33,281 nt of DNA from Microbacteriaceae bacterium (GTDB lineage Bacteria; Actinomycetota; Actinomycetes; Actinomycetales; Microbacteriaceae), in NCBI GenBank assembly GCA_947373155.1, contig CANBWO010000011.1, positions 1 through 33,281 of the forward strand, in the 5' to 3' direction. The translations under genes were made by a program, and so were the position numbers. The notes under the pieces are model-generated. The model did no database searches, was not told the DNA's origin, and saw only the letters and a program-made list of their open reading frames with translations. The stretch's first letter is position 1; each line of letters starts with the position of its first letter. Below, piece after piece: positions 1-10,925 of this stretch.

Positions 1-1
1 G

Positions 2-74
2 TGGAGACTAGGGGGGTCGAACCCCTGACCCCCTGCTTGCAAAGCAGGTGCTCTACCAACTGAGCTAAGTCCCC
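2..74 (-). tRNA. tRNA-Ala (anticodon TGC)
   Basis: On the minus strand the sequence starts GGGGACTTAGCTCAGTTGG and folds into a full cloverleaf. The acceptor GGGGACT pairs with AGTCTCC, the anticodon stem CCTGC/GCAGG encloses TTTGCAA (anticodon TGC), and the T-loop is GGTTCGACC. The discriminator base is A. Base 1 would be the first C of a CCA end, but the window stops there, so whether CCA is encoded cannot be seen. It follows tRNA-Ile, the usual pair downstream of gyrA in Actinobacteria. Confidence 0.95.
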
Positions 75-109
75 GGTTATGGATCTTGTCTTTTAGTTCA
101 AGGTCCTAG

Positions 110-183
110 TGGGCCTAGGAGGACTTGAACCTCCGACCTCTTCATTATCAGTGAAGCGCTCTAACCACCTGAGCTATAGGCCC
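110..183 (-). tRNA. tRNA-Ile (anticodon GAT)
   Basis: The minus strand begins GGGCCTATAGCTCAGGTGG and gives a complete 74-nt cloverleaf. The acceptor GGGCCTA pairs with TAGGCCC, the anticodon stem CTTCA/TGAAG encloses CTGATAA (anticodon GAT), and the T-arm is GGAGGTTCAAGTCCTCC. The discriminator is A. The following minus-strand bases are CTA, so CCA is not encoded and must be added by the nucleotidyltransferase found at 21881-23299. Confidence 0.96.
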
Positions 184-266
184 GTTAGAGCCTTAGTAAC
201 TTTACAGGATTTGCTAGCGATAAAACAAATTGAGTTTGCCTACCGTGCTTCACAAACAATGCTTGG

Positions 267-677
267 CTACTGGTTGTTGGTGAAACCAACTCCCACGCCA
301 CCAACGATTCTAGCCACAACGTTGAAGATCAACGCCAGGATTCCAGCCAGAAGCGTGCCTGCAACAATGTTGAATGCACTAAGCGCAACCGAGAAAGACA
401 TCACTCGCGGAAGGCTCAACTGGCTTTCCACGGAAGTGCCGCTGCTTCCGCCAACCACGCTGGAAAGCATGGCGTTCAGGTTTCCGAACAGTCCGGTCTT
501 GCTTAGAACCAACCACAAAATAAAGAATCCAACGATGTTCGCCACTGCGAGCGCCAACTGAAGCACGAAACCAACCTTTACGGCCGACCAAAATTCAATG
601 TGCATCAGGTTTAGCTTTACTTGCTTACCCGAACCGGCTCCGCGCCTGGCGCGAACCTTGTCAACGATGTTTGTCAT
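267..677 (-). CDS. DUF3566 family transmembrane protein
   Basis: A 136-aa protein with a basic N-terminus (residues 1-21), a first membrane segment at about 33-58, a polar Gly/Ser linker (about 70-90) and a second membrane segment at about 98-120. This layout, and its place directly after gyrA, match the DUF3566 family that follows gyrA in most Actinobacteria. Its function is not established. The ATG lies 8 nt beyond the gyrA stop and its weak SD (AGGGA) overlaps that stop, so it is probably co-transcribed and coupled with gyrA. No signal-peptide cleavage site or catalytic motif is visible. The family call rests on position and topology together. Confidence 0.85.
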   Translation of the reverse strand: MTNIVDKVRARRGAGSGKQVKLNLMHIEFWSAVKVGFVLQLALAVANIVGFFILWLVLSKTGLFGNLNAMLSSVVGGSSGTSVESQLSLPRVMSFSVALSAFNIVAGTLLAGILALIFNVVARIVGGVGVGFTNNQ

Positions 678-685
678 TTTGGTCC

Positions 686-3235
686 CTAATTGGTGGTTTC
701 TTCGGAAACTGCTTCATCGGTGGCCGCTTCCGATTCATCGGTGTCGGCTCCCTGTGATTCTAGGTTTCGTTCGGTGTTCTTGGCTAGTCCAATAATGCTG
801 TCGTCTTCGGCAAATCGGGCAAAGACAACACCCATGGTGTCGCGGCCCTTGGCTGGAACCTCAGAAACTGAGCTACGAACTACCTTGCCGCTTTCTAGCA
901 CAACAAGCACTTCGTCGTCTTCGGCAACGATGATGGCTCCAACTAGGTCTCCGCGCTTTTCTTCTAGTTTGGCTACCTTGATACCGATACCGCCGCGGTT
1001 CTGCAAACGGTACTGATCAACCGAGGTGCGCTTGGCGTAGCCACCTTCCGTAACGATGAACACATAGCCTTCGTCTGCAATGACGGTTGCGTTCAGCAGC
1101 TCGTCTCCCGAACGGAAGTTCATGCCGATGTTGCCGCTGGTGTCTCGACCCATTGGGCGCAGGCTTTCATCGCTGCCACTAAAGCGGATGCTCATACCCT
1201 TGCGGCTTACCAACAGCAGGTCATCGCTGTCGTTAACCAACAGTGCGCTCACGAGTTCGTCGTCTTCACGAAGCTTGATCGCAATGATTCCACCGGCACG
1301 AGGAGTGTCGTAGGCCTCGAGTGCGGTCTTCTTGACCAGACCGTTCTTGGTCGCCAACACTAGGTAAGGAGCACTTGCGTAATCCTTTAGGTCGATTACC
1401 TGGGCAATGCGTTCGTCTGGCTGGAGGGCAAGCAGGTTAGCTACGTGCTGTCCCTTGCTATCGCGACCGGCCTCTTGTACCTCATAGGCCTTTGTGCGGT
1501 AAACGCGGCCCTTGTTGGTGAAGAACAACAGCCAGTGGTGAGTGGTGGTCACAAAGAAGTGATCAACAATGTCGTCGGCTCGAAGGTTTGCACCCTTCAC
1601 GCCCTTGCCACCGCGGTGCTGCGAACGGTAGTTATCGCTCTTGGTGCGCTTGATGTAGCCACCGCGAGTCACGGTAAGAACCATCTCTTCTTCTGGAATC
1701 AGGTCTTCCATAGATACGTCGCCGTCGAAACCGGCAACAATCTGGGTGCGGCGGTCGTCTCCGTGCTTGGCCACGATCTCGGTTAGTTCTTCGGCAACAA
1801 TGCTGCGCTGGCGCACTGGGTCGGCGATGATCGCCTTGAAGTCCACGATCTGTGCTTCGAGTTCGGCGGCTTCATCGATGATTTTCTGACGCTCAAGCGC
1901 TGCCAGCTGACGCAACTGCATATTCAGAATCGCGCGAGCCTGAAGCTCGTCGATTGCCAGCAGTTCCATTAGGCCTTCGCGGGCGATCTCGGCGTTGTCG
2001 CTCTTGCGGATCAGCGCAATCACGGCGTCTAGGGCATCTAGGGCCTTGAGGTAGCCGCGCAAAATGTGAGCGCGTTCCTCGGCCTTGCGCAAACGGAACT
2101 GGGTGCGGCGAACGATTACATCGATCTGGTGATCAACCCAGGCACTGATGAATCCATCGATGCTCAAGGTACGTGGAACGCCGTCAACCAGGGCCAGCAT
2201 GTTGGCGCTGAAGTTCTCTTGCAACGGGGTGTGCTTGTACAGGTTGTTTAGAACCACTCGGGCAACTGCATCGCGCTTTAGAACAATCACCAAACGCTGA
2301 CCGGTACGACCCGAGGTCTCGTCGCGGATGTCGGCAATGCCGGTGAGTCGGCCTTCCTTGACGAGCTCTGCGATCTTTAGCGCCAAATTGTCAGGGTTCA
2401 CCTGGTAAGGCAACTGGGTAACCACTAGGCAGGTACGACCTTGAAGTTCTTCAACGTTTACAACGGCACGCATTGTGATGCTGCCGCGGCCAGTGCGGTA
2501 GGCATCGTTGATGCCCTTACGGCCAAGAATGGTGGCTCCGGTAGGGAAATCCGGACCCTTAACACGTGCAATTAGTGCCTCTTGCAGTTCCTCGCGGGTG
2601 GCCTGCGGGTTAGCCAGGTACCAGAGGGCGCCTTCGGAAACCTCGCGTAGGTTGTGAGGAGGAATGTTGGTAGCCATACCAACGGCGATACCAATCGAGC
2701 CATTCACCAATAGGTTTGGGAATCGGCTTGGCAAAATGGTTGGCTCTTGGGTGCGGCCATCGTAGTTGTCCTGGAAATCAACGGTGTCTTCGTCGATGTC
2801 TCGAACCATTTCCATGGCCAAGGTAGCCATGCGGCACTCGGTGTAACGAGGAGCAGCAGCTGGGTCGTTTCCTGGGGAACCAAAGTTGCCCTGGCCCGAG
2901 ACCAGCGGGTAACGGAGGTTCCAGTCCTGAACCAAACGAACCAAGGTGTCGTAGATCGCGCTGTCGCCGTGAGGGTGGTACTGACCCATCACGTCGCCTA
3001 CTACGCGCGAACACTTGCTGAACTGCTTATCTGGTCGGTAGCCACCGTCGTACATCGCGTAAATCACACGGCGGTGAACCGGCTTTAGGCCATCGCGAAC
3101 ATCTGGCAGGGCGCGGCCAACAATAACCGACATGGCGTAGTCGAGGTAACTACGCTGCATCTCGGTTTGCAGTTCGATCTGCTCGATGTTGTCGTGAGGG
3201 GTGCCACTTACTGGGGTCTGAATGTCATCAGCCAT
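686..3235 (-). CDS. gyrA: DNA gyrase subunit A
   Basis: This 849-aa subunit is the breakage-reunion half of gyrase, which introduces negative supercoils as an A2B2 complex. The catalytic Tyr131 sits in AAAPRYTE. The quinolone-determining segment [13 protein letters not shown] (about 84-96) carries Ser92 and Asp96, the residues equivalent to E. coli Ser83 and Asp87, so it looks wild type. The GyrA box needed for DNA wrapping is seen as QHRGGKG in the C-terminal domain, followed by the repeated blades of the beta-pinwheel and an acidic tail. Length is normal for Actinobacteria. It starts 22 nt after gyrB, with only a weak purine-rich stretch (GAAAGAAG) as ribosome binding site, and is followed at 8 nt by the DUF3566 gene. 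Confidence 0.99.
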   Translation of the reverse strand: MADDIQTPVSGTPHDNIEQIELQTEMQRSYLDYAMSVIVGRALPDVRDGLKPVHRRVIYAMYDGGYRPDKQFSKCSRVVGDVMGQYHPHGDSAIYDTLVRLVQDWNLRYPLVSGQGNFGSPGNDPAAAPRYTECRMATLAMEMVRDIDEDTVDFQDNYDGRTQEPTILPSRFPNLLVNGSIGIAVGMATNIPPHNLREVSEGALWYLANPQATREELQEALIARVKGPDFPTGATILGRKGINDAYRTGRGSITMRAVVNVEELQGRTCLVVTQLPYQVNPDNLALKIAELVKEGRLTGIADIRDETSGRTGQRLVIVLKRDAVARVVLNNLYKHTPLQENFSANMLALVDGVPRTLSIDGFISAWVDHQIDVIVRRTQFRLRKAEERAHILRGYLKALDALDAVIALIRKSDNAEIAREGLMELLAIDELQARAILNMQLRQLAALERQKIIDEAAELEAQIVDFKAIIADPVRQRSIVAEELTEIVAKHGDDRRTQIVAGFDGDVSMEDLIPEEEMVLTVTRGGYIKRTKSDNYRSQHRGGKGVKGANLRADDIVDHFFVTTTHHWLLFFTNKGRVYRTKAYEVQEAGRDSKGQHVANLLALQPDERIAQVIDLKDYASAPYLVLATKNGLVKKTALEAYDTPRAGGIIAIKLREDDELVSALLVNDSDDLLLVSRKGMSIRFSGSDESLRPMGRDTSGNIGMNFRSGDELLNATVIADEGYVFIVTEGGYAKRTSVDQYRLQNRGGIGIKVAKLEEKRGDLVGAIIVAEDDEVLVVLESGKVVRSSVSEVPAKGRDTMGVVFARFAEDDSIIGLAKNTERNLESQGADTDESEAATDEAVSEETTN

Positions 3236-3257
3236 GATTTGCTTCTTTCACCGATTC

Positions 3258-5222
<1,965 letters not shown>

Positions 5223-5283
5223 TTAGGCCCTGTGAAAAGCGGCTCCGATGAGTCGACTTATATTCGGGGTGGCTAACCCTCAA

Positions 5284-5289
5284 ATTCTA
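5284..5289 (-). promoter_or_regulatory. Possible -10 element of the gyrB promoter
   Basis: In the 198-bp gap between the DUF721 gene and gyrB, the minus strand carries TAGAAT about 90 bp before the gyrB start, preceded by an AT-rich stretch. No convincing -35 is seen at 16-18 bp. A 8/9 match to the DnaA box (TGTGGACAA on the plus strand, 5318-5326) sits just upstream of it. Nothing else stands out in this gap apart from an inverted repeat (CTTATTTG at 5347-5354 and CAAATAAG at 5381-5388) just past the DUF721 stop. Confidence 0.35.
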
Positions 5290-5393
5290 CCGTAAAAACA
5301 TGCAAATACCCTTTAGGTGTGGACAACTGCCAAGGTGTCTACTCCCCTTATTTGACGGGCATTATGTGGCCGCCTCAAGGCAAATAAGCCGAT

Positions 5394-5882
5394 TTACCCG
5401 TAGGTGTCTCTTGGTCCTCGGCCGGGTACAGACATTTTGCCCTTTTTCCAGCTCGGGGCATCGGGTCCAACGAACTTGATTGCCTCCACTTTGAGGCTTG
5501 GAAATACTTCGGTTATGCGTTCCAAGATCTGCAACTGCATGAGTCTTAGCTGGGTTGCCCAAGTGGTCGACTTGCATCGAACCAAGAGCAAACCGTTGTC
5601 TAGCGACTCCGGGGTGGAGTTGGTGGCGTTCAAATCTCCCACTATTTTGTGCCAGTTGGTGAACAGCTCGGCCTGTGTAAGTGGGGCATCCCAGTCAAAC
5701 TGCTGCAGCATGCCATCTAGTCCCGCACCGGCAGTGATTGGTTCTCTGCCTTTTTCAAATGGTTGCGAGTTGGCTCTTTTCTCCGAATCCTTGCGTCGTT
5801 GAACGTCCTTAGAGATTCGGCCCGTGACAGCTTGCTTCATTCGCAAATAAAAGGCCACAGCAAAGTCGTCTGGTTCGGTCAC
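5394..5882 (-). CDS. DUF721 (DciA-type) protein
   Basis: A 162-aa protein of the DUF721 family, which in Actinobacteria lies between recF and gyrB (Rv0004 position in Mycobacterium). DUF721 includes DciA, which replaces DnaC/DnaI in loading the replicative helicase in many bacteria. The N-terminal 60 residues are charged and low in complexity. The conserved domain starts at about residue 65 (LFTNWHKIVG) and runs through STTWATQLRLMQLQILERI to about 145. The GTG start overlaps the recF stop as GTGA, giving tight coupling. A helicase-loader role here is inferred from the family and from dnaB being elsewhere in the window without a DnaC/DnaI-like gene. Confidence 0.88.
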   Translation of the reverse strand: MTEPDDFAVAFYLRMKQAVTGRISKDVQRRKDSEKRANSQPFEKGREPITAGAGLDGMLQQFDWDAPLTQAELFTNWHKIVGDLNATNSTPESLDNGLLLVRCKSTTWATQLRLMQLQILERITEVFPSLKVEAIKFVGPDAPSWKKGKMSVPGRGPRDTYG

Positions 5883-7057
5883 TTTTGCACCCTCGAAACC
5901 TTGCCATGTTCCACGTGAAACAATGTTGCGTTTAACTCCAGGGGCACATCCTCAGCTACCGCAGCCGTGATGAGTACCTGCTCGTTGTCTAAGACCATCG
6001 ATGCCAGTCTGTTGCGACGACTCACGTCTAGCTCAGCGAAAACGTCATCCAGGATCAGAATTGGATCGCCGAAGTTGCTGTCCTGCCTAATCAGTTGTCT
6101 TGCGGCGAGTTTGAGTGCCAGAGCATAAGACCAAGACTCGCCGTGGCTGGCATAGTTCTTGGCTGGCATTTGGTTTAGCAACAGCACTAGGTCATCGCGC
6201 TGGGGACCAACAAGAGTTAGTCCGCGTTCTAATTCCTTGGGACGAAGTTGCTTTAGCCGTTCCTCGAACTTGGCTCTCACAAAATCAGGTGCGAAGTCGG
6301 TGAGAAACTCTAGGTCCTCAATCTCTTCTTCGTCTAGATAACTAGGAACTCCACTGGCTAACAGCGATGACTTCATCTTGATTGCGGGTTCGTTTTTGGC
6401 GGCAGCTATCTGCTGATACGAGGTTAAAACCTCTGGTTCGAGACGATTTAAGAGTTCGCCCCTAGCAACAACTATCTGAGTTCCCAGGGTTAGTAACTGA
6501 TCATCCCAGGCGTCCAGGGTTGAAAGGCTAGAACCAGACACCTTATTGTTGCGTGCGCTTTTCAAGAGGGCGTTGCGTTGCTTCAGAACTCGCTCGTAAT
6601 CCGAATAAATACCCGCAAATCTTGGAGCAAGTTGCACCACAAGTTCGTCTATAAAAGCCCTGCGGTTTCCCGGATCTTTCTTTACTATGTCTAGGTCTTC
6701 AGGCGCAAAAATTACGGTCTGAACATAACCAAGAATGTCGCGCAAACGACTACTGGGGGATTTATTGATTACCACCCGATTTTTTGCCGATTTAGAAAGT
6801 TCCAGATCCAGCAGAACGTCTCGCCCACCGTGAGTAACTTTGGCTCTCACAATGGCCTGCTCTGAATCAGCCTTAATAAGCGGAATGTATCCAGCGGTTC
6901 GGTGCGAACCAAGAGTCGCCAAATAGTGAACGGCTTCTACCAGATTGGTTTTACCCTGACCGTTTTGGCCTTGAAACAGGTTTACGCCGGTTTCAAATTC
7001 AACTTCGGTCTCTTGGTGGTTCCTGAAGTTAGCCAGAGTGAGGTGCTTGATGATCAC
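5879..7057 (-). CDS. recF: DNA replication and repair protein RecF
   Basis: RecF (392 aa) is an SMC-like ATPase that helps load RecA at gaps. The Walker A motif GQNGQGKT is at residues 30-37; the C-terminal part has DPILILDDVFAELD (Walker B plus D-loop) preceded by the ABC signature-like region. The start is GTG (VIIKHLTLANFRNH, the typical RecF N-terminus), 18 nt after dnaN. Its last 15 codons contain a parS site (5907-5922), read in frame as FHVEH. It overlaps the DUF721 gene by 4 nt. Confidence 0.98.
   Translation of the reverse strand: MIIKHLTLANFRNHQETEVEFETGVNLFQGQNGQGKTNLVEAVHYLATLGSHRTAGYIPLIKADSEQAIVRAKVTHGGRDVLLDLELSKSAKNRVVINKSPSSRLRDILGYVQTVIFAPEDLDIVKKDPGNRRAFIDELVVQLAPRFAGIYSDYERVLKQRNALLKSARNNKVSGSSLSTLDAWDDQLLTLGTQIVVARGELLNRLEPEVLTSYQQIAAAKNEPAIKMKSSLLASGVPSYLDEEEIEDLEFLTDFAPDFVRAKFEERLKQLRPKELERGLTLVGPQRDDLVLLLNQMPAKNYASHGESWSYALALKLAARQLIRQDSNFGDPILILDDVFAELDVSRRNRLASMVLDNEQVLITAAVAEDVPLELNATLFHVEHGKVSRVQK
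5907..5922. other. parS centromere site 1 (inside recF)
   Basis: TGTTCCACGTGAAACA is an exact copy of the classical 16-bp ParB-binding site. It lies in the 3' end of recF and encodes FHVEH there, so coding and ParB binding share the bases. It is about 2.5 kb from the dnaA-dnaN origin candidate; parA and parB are in the same window. Confidence 0.93.
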
Positions 7058-7075
7058 AACAGCACTGCCGTTGGA

Positions 7076-8200
7076 TTAGCGCAACAGGTTTGGCTGCAGA
7101 AGGTAACGGTAGCTGTCTGTCTTGTCTTTAGCACCGTGGCTGGTGATTAGTACAGGACCTGGCTTGTGCGGGTTGTCGTTGTTAGTGAAAGCTATCTTCA
7201 CAAACTCAGAGTGGCACGCCGAAAGCCCATCAATTAGGAACTGAGGCTTAAGCATCACAACGATGTCCTTACCAGTCAGTTCTGCATTTACACTCTCAGA
7301 AGCCTGTGCCGATTCATTTGCCTCTAGAACAACCTGGTTTTCCTCAAACGAATACTTGAGAGCTGGCTGCTTGTCTAGAACAAGGGCCACTCGACGAGTC
7401 GAATCAATCAGGTCTTGAGTTGAAACAACAACGTAGTTCTCGGAGTCTTGTGGGAAGTAACCACGAACCGGGCGCATCTGCTCTTTGATTAACTGGGAAG
7501 TTACGGAGCGGTTGTTCGCTTTGAATGCAATCATTCCGCGTTCGTCGTCTGCCTTGATAGCTATTGAGATCTCACCCTGGTTGGCAAAGGTCTTGGCTAT
7601 TTCCTGAAGAGTCTTTGCCGGTACTAGAGCACCGAGCTCAGAATCAGAGTTGGACTGCCATTCAATTTCCTTTAGAGCTACGCGGTAACGGTCTGTAGCG
7701 ATGAAGGAAATGGTCTTTGGAGTTGCCTCGATCATCACACCGGTCATCCAGGCAGGCAGTTCTTCCTTTGAAGCTGCCATTCCTACCTGAGCAACAGTCT
7801 CTGCAAAACTCTCTCCGCTGATGGTTCCGCTAATGGCTGGAAGTTCAGGAAGGGTTGGGTAAGCCTCTACATCCATGGTTGGCAACGTGAACTTGGAAGA
7901 ACCGCAACTCAACAACAACTTAGTTCCGTCGGATTCAAATTCCACTGGTGCATTAGGTAAGCGATTTGAGATATCTGAGAGCAGCTTGCTGGAAATAAGG
8001 ATTCGGCCAGATTGCTCAACTTTTGCAACAACCTCTGCCTGGGCAGATACTTCGTAGTCGAATACAGATAGTCGTAGAGCGTTGGCATCTGCCTCGATCA
8101 GGATGCCACTGAGAATCTGTTGGCGATTCTTCTGAGGGAGCATGCGAACAGCAAAAGAAACTGCTTCTGAGAGCACGTCTTTGTTTACCTGGAACTTCAC
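7076..8200 (-). CDS. dnaN: DNA polymerase III beta subunit (sliding clamp)
   Basis: The ring-shaped beta clamp tethers DNA polymerase III to the template. I chose the GTG at 8200 (374 aa, VKFQVNKDVLSEAVSFAV), because actinobacterial clamps of this group begin with this motif; an upstream in-frame GTG at 8218 would add six residues (MRLDNT) with no better ribosome binding site. Three repeated clamp folds of about 120 residues are apparent, and the end (SYRYLLQPNLLR) matches the usual C-terminal strand and dimer interface. It lies between the origin and recF, 18 nt from recF, and is probably co-transcribed with recF, the DUF721 gene and perhaps gyrB. Confidence 0.98.
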   Translation of the reverse strand: MKFQVNKDVLSEAVSFAVRMLPQKNRQQILSGILIEADANALRLSVFDYEVSAQAEVVAKVEQSGRILISSKLLSDISNRLPNAPVEFESDGTKLLLSCGSSKFTLPTMDVEAYPTLPELPAISGTISGESFAETVAQVGMAASKEELPAWMTGVMIEATPKTISFIATDRYRVALKEIEWQSNSDSELGALVPAKTLQEIAKTFANQGEISIAIKADDERGMIAFKANNRSVTSQLIKEQMRPVRGYFPQDSENYVVVSTQDLIDSTRRVALVLDKQPALKYSFEENQVVLEANESAQASESVNAELTGKDIVVMLKPQFLIDGLSACHSEFVKIAFTNNDNPHKPGPVLITSHGAKDKTDSYRYLLQPNLLR

Positions 8201-8218
8201 TGTGTTATCCAATCTCAC

Positions 8219-8561
8219 ACGGTCTTTAATCTTGGCACATTAGCCAGCGCCTTGGGGTATTCAAACCAAGACCGTAATTCGTTATCTTTTTTCAATTTCT
8301 CTTTAAATCTTTATTAGTACTAATAACCAGCTGTGGAATTGTTGATAACTAGTTATTTCCCTTTCGGGAGTAAGAAACTACATCGATGTAAGTTGTATAC
8401 ACAGCTGTGGATAAATCTGTGTATAACTATCAAGCCTGTTAGTTGTCTATTTTTGATTCACCAGTTAGTGGCCGGTAATTAAGCCATTTCTAGCAAGTTA
8501 TCCACAGCATTCAACATGTTTATGGACAGGTGGTTTTTGATGAAAATCTAAGAATCTTGGA
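8219..8561. other. Chromosomal replication origin, dnaA-dnaN intergenic part (oriC)
   Basis: This 343-bp gap is gene-free and AT-rich. Perfect DnaA boxes (TTATCCACA or its complement) are at 8406-8414 (minus) and 8498-8506 (plus). Close matches are at 8340-8348 (TGTTGATAA), 8395-8403 (GTATACACA), 8418-8426 (TGTGTATAA) and 8520-8528 (TTATGGACA). An almost pure A+T stretch at about 8281-8327 is a candidate unwinding element. Three short palindromes sit between them (8345-8356, 8379-8390, 8400-8409). The position between dnaA and dnaN is the standard oriC place in Actinobacteria. Confidence 0.88.
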
Positions 8562-9977
8562 TTAGGAACGCTGGTTGTTCTTGATGCGAGCCAGGATCTC
8601 GGTTACGTGTCCGTAAACCTCGCGCTTTCGACCCATGTCCTCTTTGATTTTGTTGCAAGCATAAAGAACGGTGCTGTGGTCGCGGCCTCCAAAGAGGGCT
8701 CCGATTTTTGGTAAAGAAAGGCTGGTCTGGTCGCGGCAAAGATACATGGCAATTTGACGAGCCTGAGCAATGGCCTGGATACGGGAACCGCCGGATAGGT
8801 CGTCGACACTGATTCGGTAGAACGATGCCACCACATTCATGATCTCGGCTGGTGTCGTGTTACTTGTTTCACCAACCGGAACAATGTCTCGCAAGACTGT
8901 CTGAACCAGCTGCATGGTGATTGGCTGGTGGTTCAGGTTGGCAAAAGCCATAACGCGAATCAGGGAACCTTCGAGATCGCGAATGTTAGAAGAAACGCGT
9001 TCCGCCATGTAAGGCAGGATTTCGTCTGGAACTCGAAGCTTTTCGTTGCTTGCCTTCTTACGAAGGATGGCGATTCGGGTCTCAAGTTCAGGCGCTTGAA
9101 TGTCTGTGGTTAGACCCCAGTTGAAGCGCGTAATCATTCTGTCTTCAAAGCCCTCCATGTCCTGGGGTGGCTTATCACTGGTTAGAACAATCTGCTTGTT
9201 GTTGTTGTAAAGACTATTGAAGGTGTGGAAGAACGCCTCTTGGGTCTGCTCTTTACCTTGCAAAAACTGGATGTCGTCGATAAGCAGGATGTCTATGTCC
9301 CTATAGGCTGCCTGGAATTCGGAGTTCTTATTGGTCTGAATTGCATTGATGAATTCATTGGTGAATTCCTCGCTGGAAACGTAGCGAACCTTGCGCTTTG
9401 GATTCAGTGCCAGGGAATAGTGCCCGATGGCGTGAAGCAGGTGGGTCTTACCCAAACCTGAAGCTCCGTAAATAAACAAAGGGTTGTAGCTCTTGGCAGG
9501 ATCCTCAGCTACGGCAAAAGAGGCAGCATGTGCAAACCGGTTTGACCCACCAATAACAAACGTGTCAAAGGTGTACTTGGGGTTCAACCTGGTTTCGTGG
9601 TTTCGGGAAATTGGAGTTGAGCTTAGGTAACTCGGAACCTCAACTGGTTCCTGTGCAACCGAAACCGCTGTGGTCGGGGCACTCAGAGTGTCGTTTATTA
9701 CGCCCTCGAGGTCTGAGTTGATTTTAAGATTTAGGCGAACGGCTCCACCGAATGCGGCGTTATCTGCCATGACTTCATTGATGATGCCCATCATGCGCTG
9801 TTCGATCATTCCCTTGGTGATTTCGTTGGGAACTTCTGCGAAAAGGGTCTCGCCCAAAACCGCTACCGGTTCAATAAGGCTTATGAAACCAAGAGCCTGT
9901 TTGCTGACTCTTTCGTCTGCGCTTAGCTTTCCAAGGATCGAGTGCCAGAGCGTGGCTACAACGTCTTCATCGCTCAT
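8562..9977 (-). CDS. dnaA: Chromosomal replication initiator DnaA
   Basis: DnaA binds DnaA boxes, opens oriC and helps recruit the helicase. With the ATG at 9977 the protein has 471 aa; this start has AGGGG 5 nt upstream, whereas the in-frame GTG at 9983 would sit directly on that SD. Domain I (residues 1-90) and a short linker II (about 90-130) are followed by the AAA+ domain III, with Walker A GASGLGKTH (about 171-179) and Walker B DILLIDDIQF (about 229-238). Domain IV carries the DNA-binding signature GGRDHSTVLYACNKI near the C-terminus. Linker II is short for an actinobacterial DnaA. DnaA-box clusters flank the gene on both sides, consistent with autoregulation. Confidence 0.99.
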   Translation of the reverse strand: MSDEDVVATLWHSILGKLSADERVSKQALGFISLIEPVAVLGETLFAEVPNEITKGMIEQRMMGIINEVMADNAAFGGAVRLNLKINSDLEGVINDTLSAPTTAVSVAQEPVEVPSYLSSTPISRNHETRLNPKYTFDTFVIGGSNRFAHAASFAVAEDPAKSYNPLFIYGASGLGKTHLLHAIGHYSLALNPKRKVRYVSSEEFTNEFINAIQTNKNSEFQAAYRDIDILLIDDIQFLQGKEQTQEAFFHTFNSLYNNNKQIVLTSDKPPQDMEGFEDRMITRFNWGLTTDIQAPELETRIAILRKKASNEKLRVPDEILPYMAERVSSNIRDLEGSLIRVMAFANLNHQPITMQLVQTVLRDIVPVGETSNTTPAEIMNVVASFYRISVDDLSGGSRIQAIAQARQIAMYLCRDQTSLSLPKIGALFGGRDHSTVLYACNKIKEDMGRKREVYGHVTEILARIKNNQRS

Positions 9978-9983
9978 AGTCAC

Positions 9984-10417
9984 CCCTTTTTTTCCCTAGA
10001 TTTGGCCGGATTTAATCGGCTGTGGCTTCCTCGATGGAATCACAACTCCAAATAGTTTTCCACAGGCTATAGGCACTTATCCACCGATGTGGATAACTTG
10101 TGGATAACTTTCGTTCGGGTGGGCGAAACCACACCAAAATCGTCGAGAACAAGATTCAACCGAATATGCTCGAACTAAGCAAATTGAGCCCGCGTGTCGC
10201 TAACTAATTGGAGCTGCTTGCTGTGGCAAGATTTAGCACTTATGGCTTGATTTGGGAATCAGACTTGACCCCAGCGAAATAAAGTCGTATTTTTAATTGG
10301 TTGCTCGGCCTCGAGGTTGGTCGAGATTTTACTTTTGAAGCTGTTTTCCTTTTTCAAGCAAATACAGTCTCAACTCAACTTATGTGAACCTCACACCTGC
10401 CCTTGGAGTGATCACCA
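9984..10417. other. dnaA-rpmH divergent intergenic region with second DnaA-box cluster
   Basis: This gene-free 434-bp stretch separates the leftward dnaA unit from the rightward rpmH unit. Four DnaA boxes are packed in 52 bp: 10056-10064 (TTTTCCACA, 8/9), 10077-10085 (TTATCCACC, 8/9), 10088-10096 and 10099-10107 (both perfect, minus orientation). The last three are 11 bp apart start to start, that is, on one face of the helix. The cluster is 79-130 bp before the dnaA start and fits both dnaA autoregulation and the second half of a bipartite origin. The right half (10260-10417) holds the rpmH promoter and leader; nothing else was recognised. Confidence 0.75.
10265..10293 (+). promoter_or_regulatory. 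Predicted sigma-70-type promoter of the rpmH operon
   Basis: TTGACC (10265-10270) and TATTTT (10288-10293) are separated by exactly 17 bp. Transcription would start near 10300, giving a leader of roughly 118 nt before rpmH. The -35 matches the consensus at 5/6, the -10 at 4/6. Confidence 0.6.
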
Positions 10418-10555
10418 ATGACTAAGCGTACTTTTCAGCCGAACAACCGTCGTCGTGCAAAGACCCACGGTTTCCGTCTGCGCATGAAGACCCGTGCCGG
10501 CCGCGCCATCCTTTCGGCTCGTCGCCGTAAGGGACGCACCGAGCTTTCGGCGTAA
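10418..10555 (+). CDS. rpmH: 50S ribosomal protein bL34
   Basis: A 45-aa, very basic protein: [20 protein letters not shown] followed by [20 protein letters not shown] and a short tail. This is the full bL34 pattern (KRTxQPxxRRRxxxHGFRxRM). It is shorter than a usual 60-residue gene-finding cutoff but complete. An SD-like GGAG lies about 10 nt before the ATG. It heads the rpmH-rnpA-yidD-yidC-jag operon, which is conserved next to oriC in bacteria. Confidence 0.98.
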   Translation: MTKRTFQPNNRRRAKTHGFRLRMKTRAGRAILSARRRKGRTELSA

Positions 10556-10577
10556 TCTAGCAAGCCAAACCTAGCCA

Positions 10578-10925
10578 ATGCTGGCGAAAGAAGCTCGTCT
10601 GCGTACTGCAGATGATTTTCGTTCGACAATGCGTAATGGTCGTAAGGTTACTTCGGCAAATCTAGTCATCTACCTAAAGCGGGTCCCGGGCACAGCCCAG
10701 GCCCGCTTTGGCTTTGTAGTGGCAAAGACCGTTGGTAACGCGGTGACCAGAAACCTTGTGAAGCGCAGATTAAGGCATTTGGCCAAATCCCAGTGCCCGG
10801 CAGTAGCTGAAGGCGCGGATGTAGTTGTTCGTGCACTCCCTGGTAGCGCAAAACTGGATTGGATTGGGCTCACTCAAGAGTTCGAGGCATCCCTAAGCAA
10901 GGCGTTGGCTAGGAGTAGCGAGTGA
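10578..10925 (+). CDS. rnpA: Ribonuclease P protein component
   Basis: The 115-aa protein cofactor of RNase P, which assists the RNA subunit in trimming tRNA 5' leaders. The family signature is present at residues 54-66, with RNLVKRR at 58-64, and an N-terminal LRTADDFRSTMRNG segment that forms the central cleft. Length is normal. It starts 22 nt after rpmH and its TGA stop overlaps the GTG start of yidD. Confidence 0.97.
   Translation: MLAKEARLRTADDFRSTMRNGRKVTSANLVIYLKRVPGTAQARFGFVVAKTVGNAVTRNLVKRRLRHLAKSQCPAVAEGADVVVRALPGSAKLDWIGLTQEFEASLSKALARSSE

Noticed and set aside
1445-1786. 113-codon frame antisense to gyrA, and similar long antisense frames over gyrB, murJ and pdhA
   Set aside because: Antisense shadows of well-conserved genes with no ribosome binding site or recognisable product.
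5347-5388. Inverted repeat CTTATTTG/CAAATAAG as terminator after the DUF721 gene
   Set aside because: Loop of 26 nt, AT-rich arms and no T-run on the minus strand; too weak to call a terminator.
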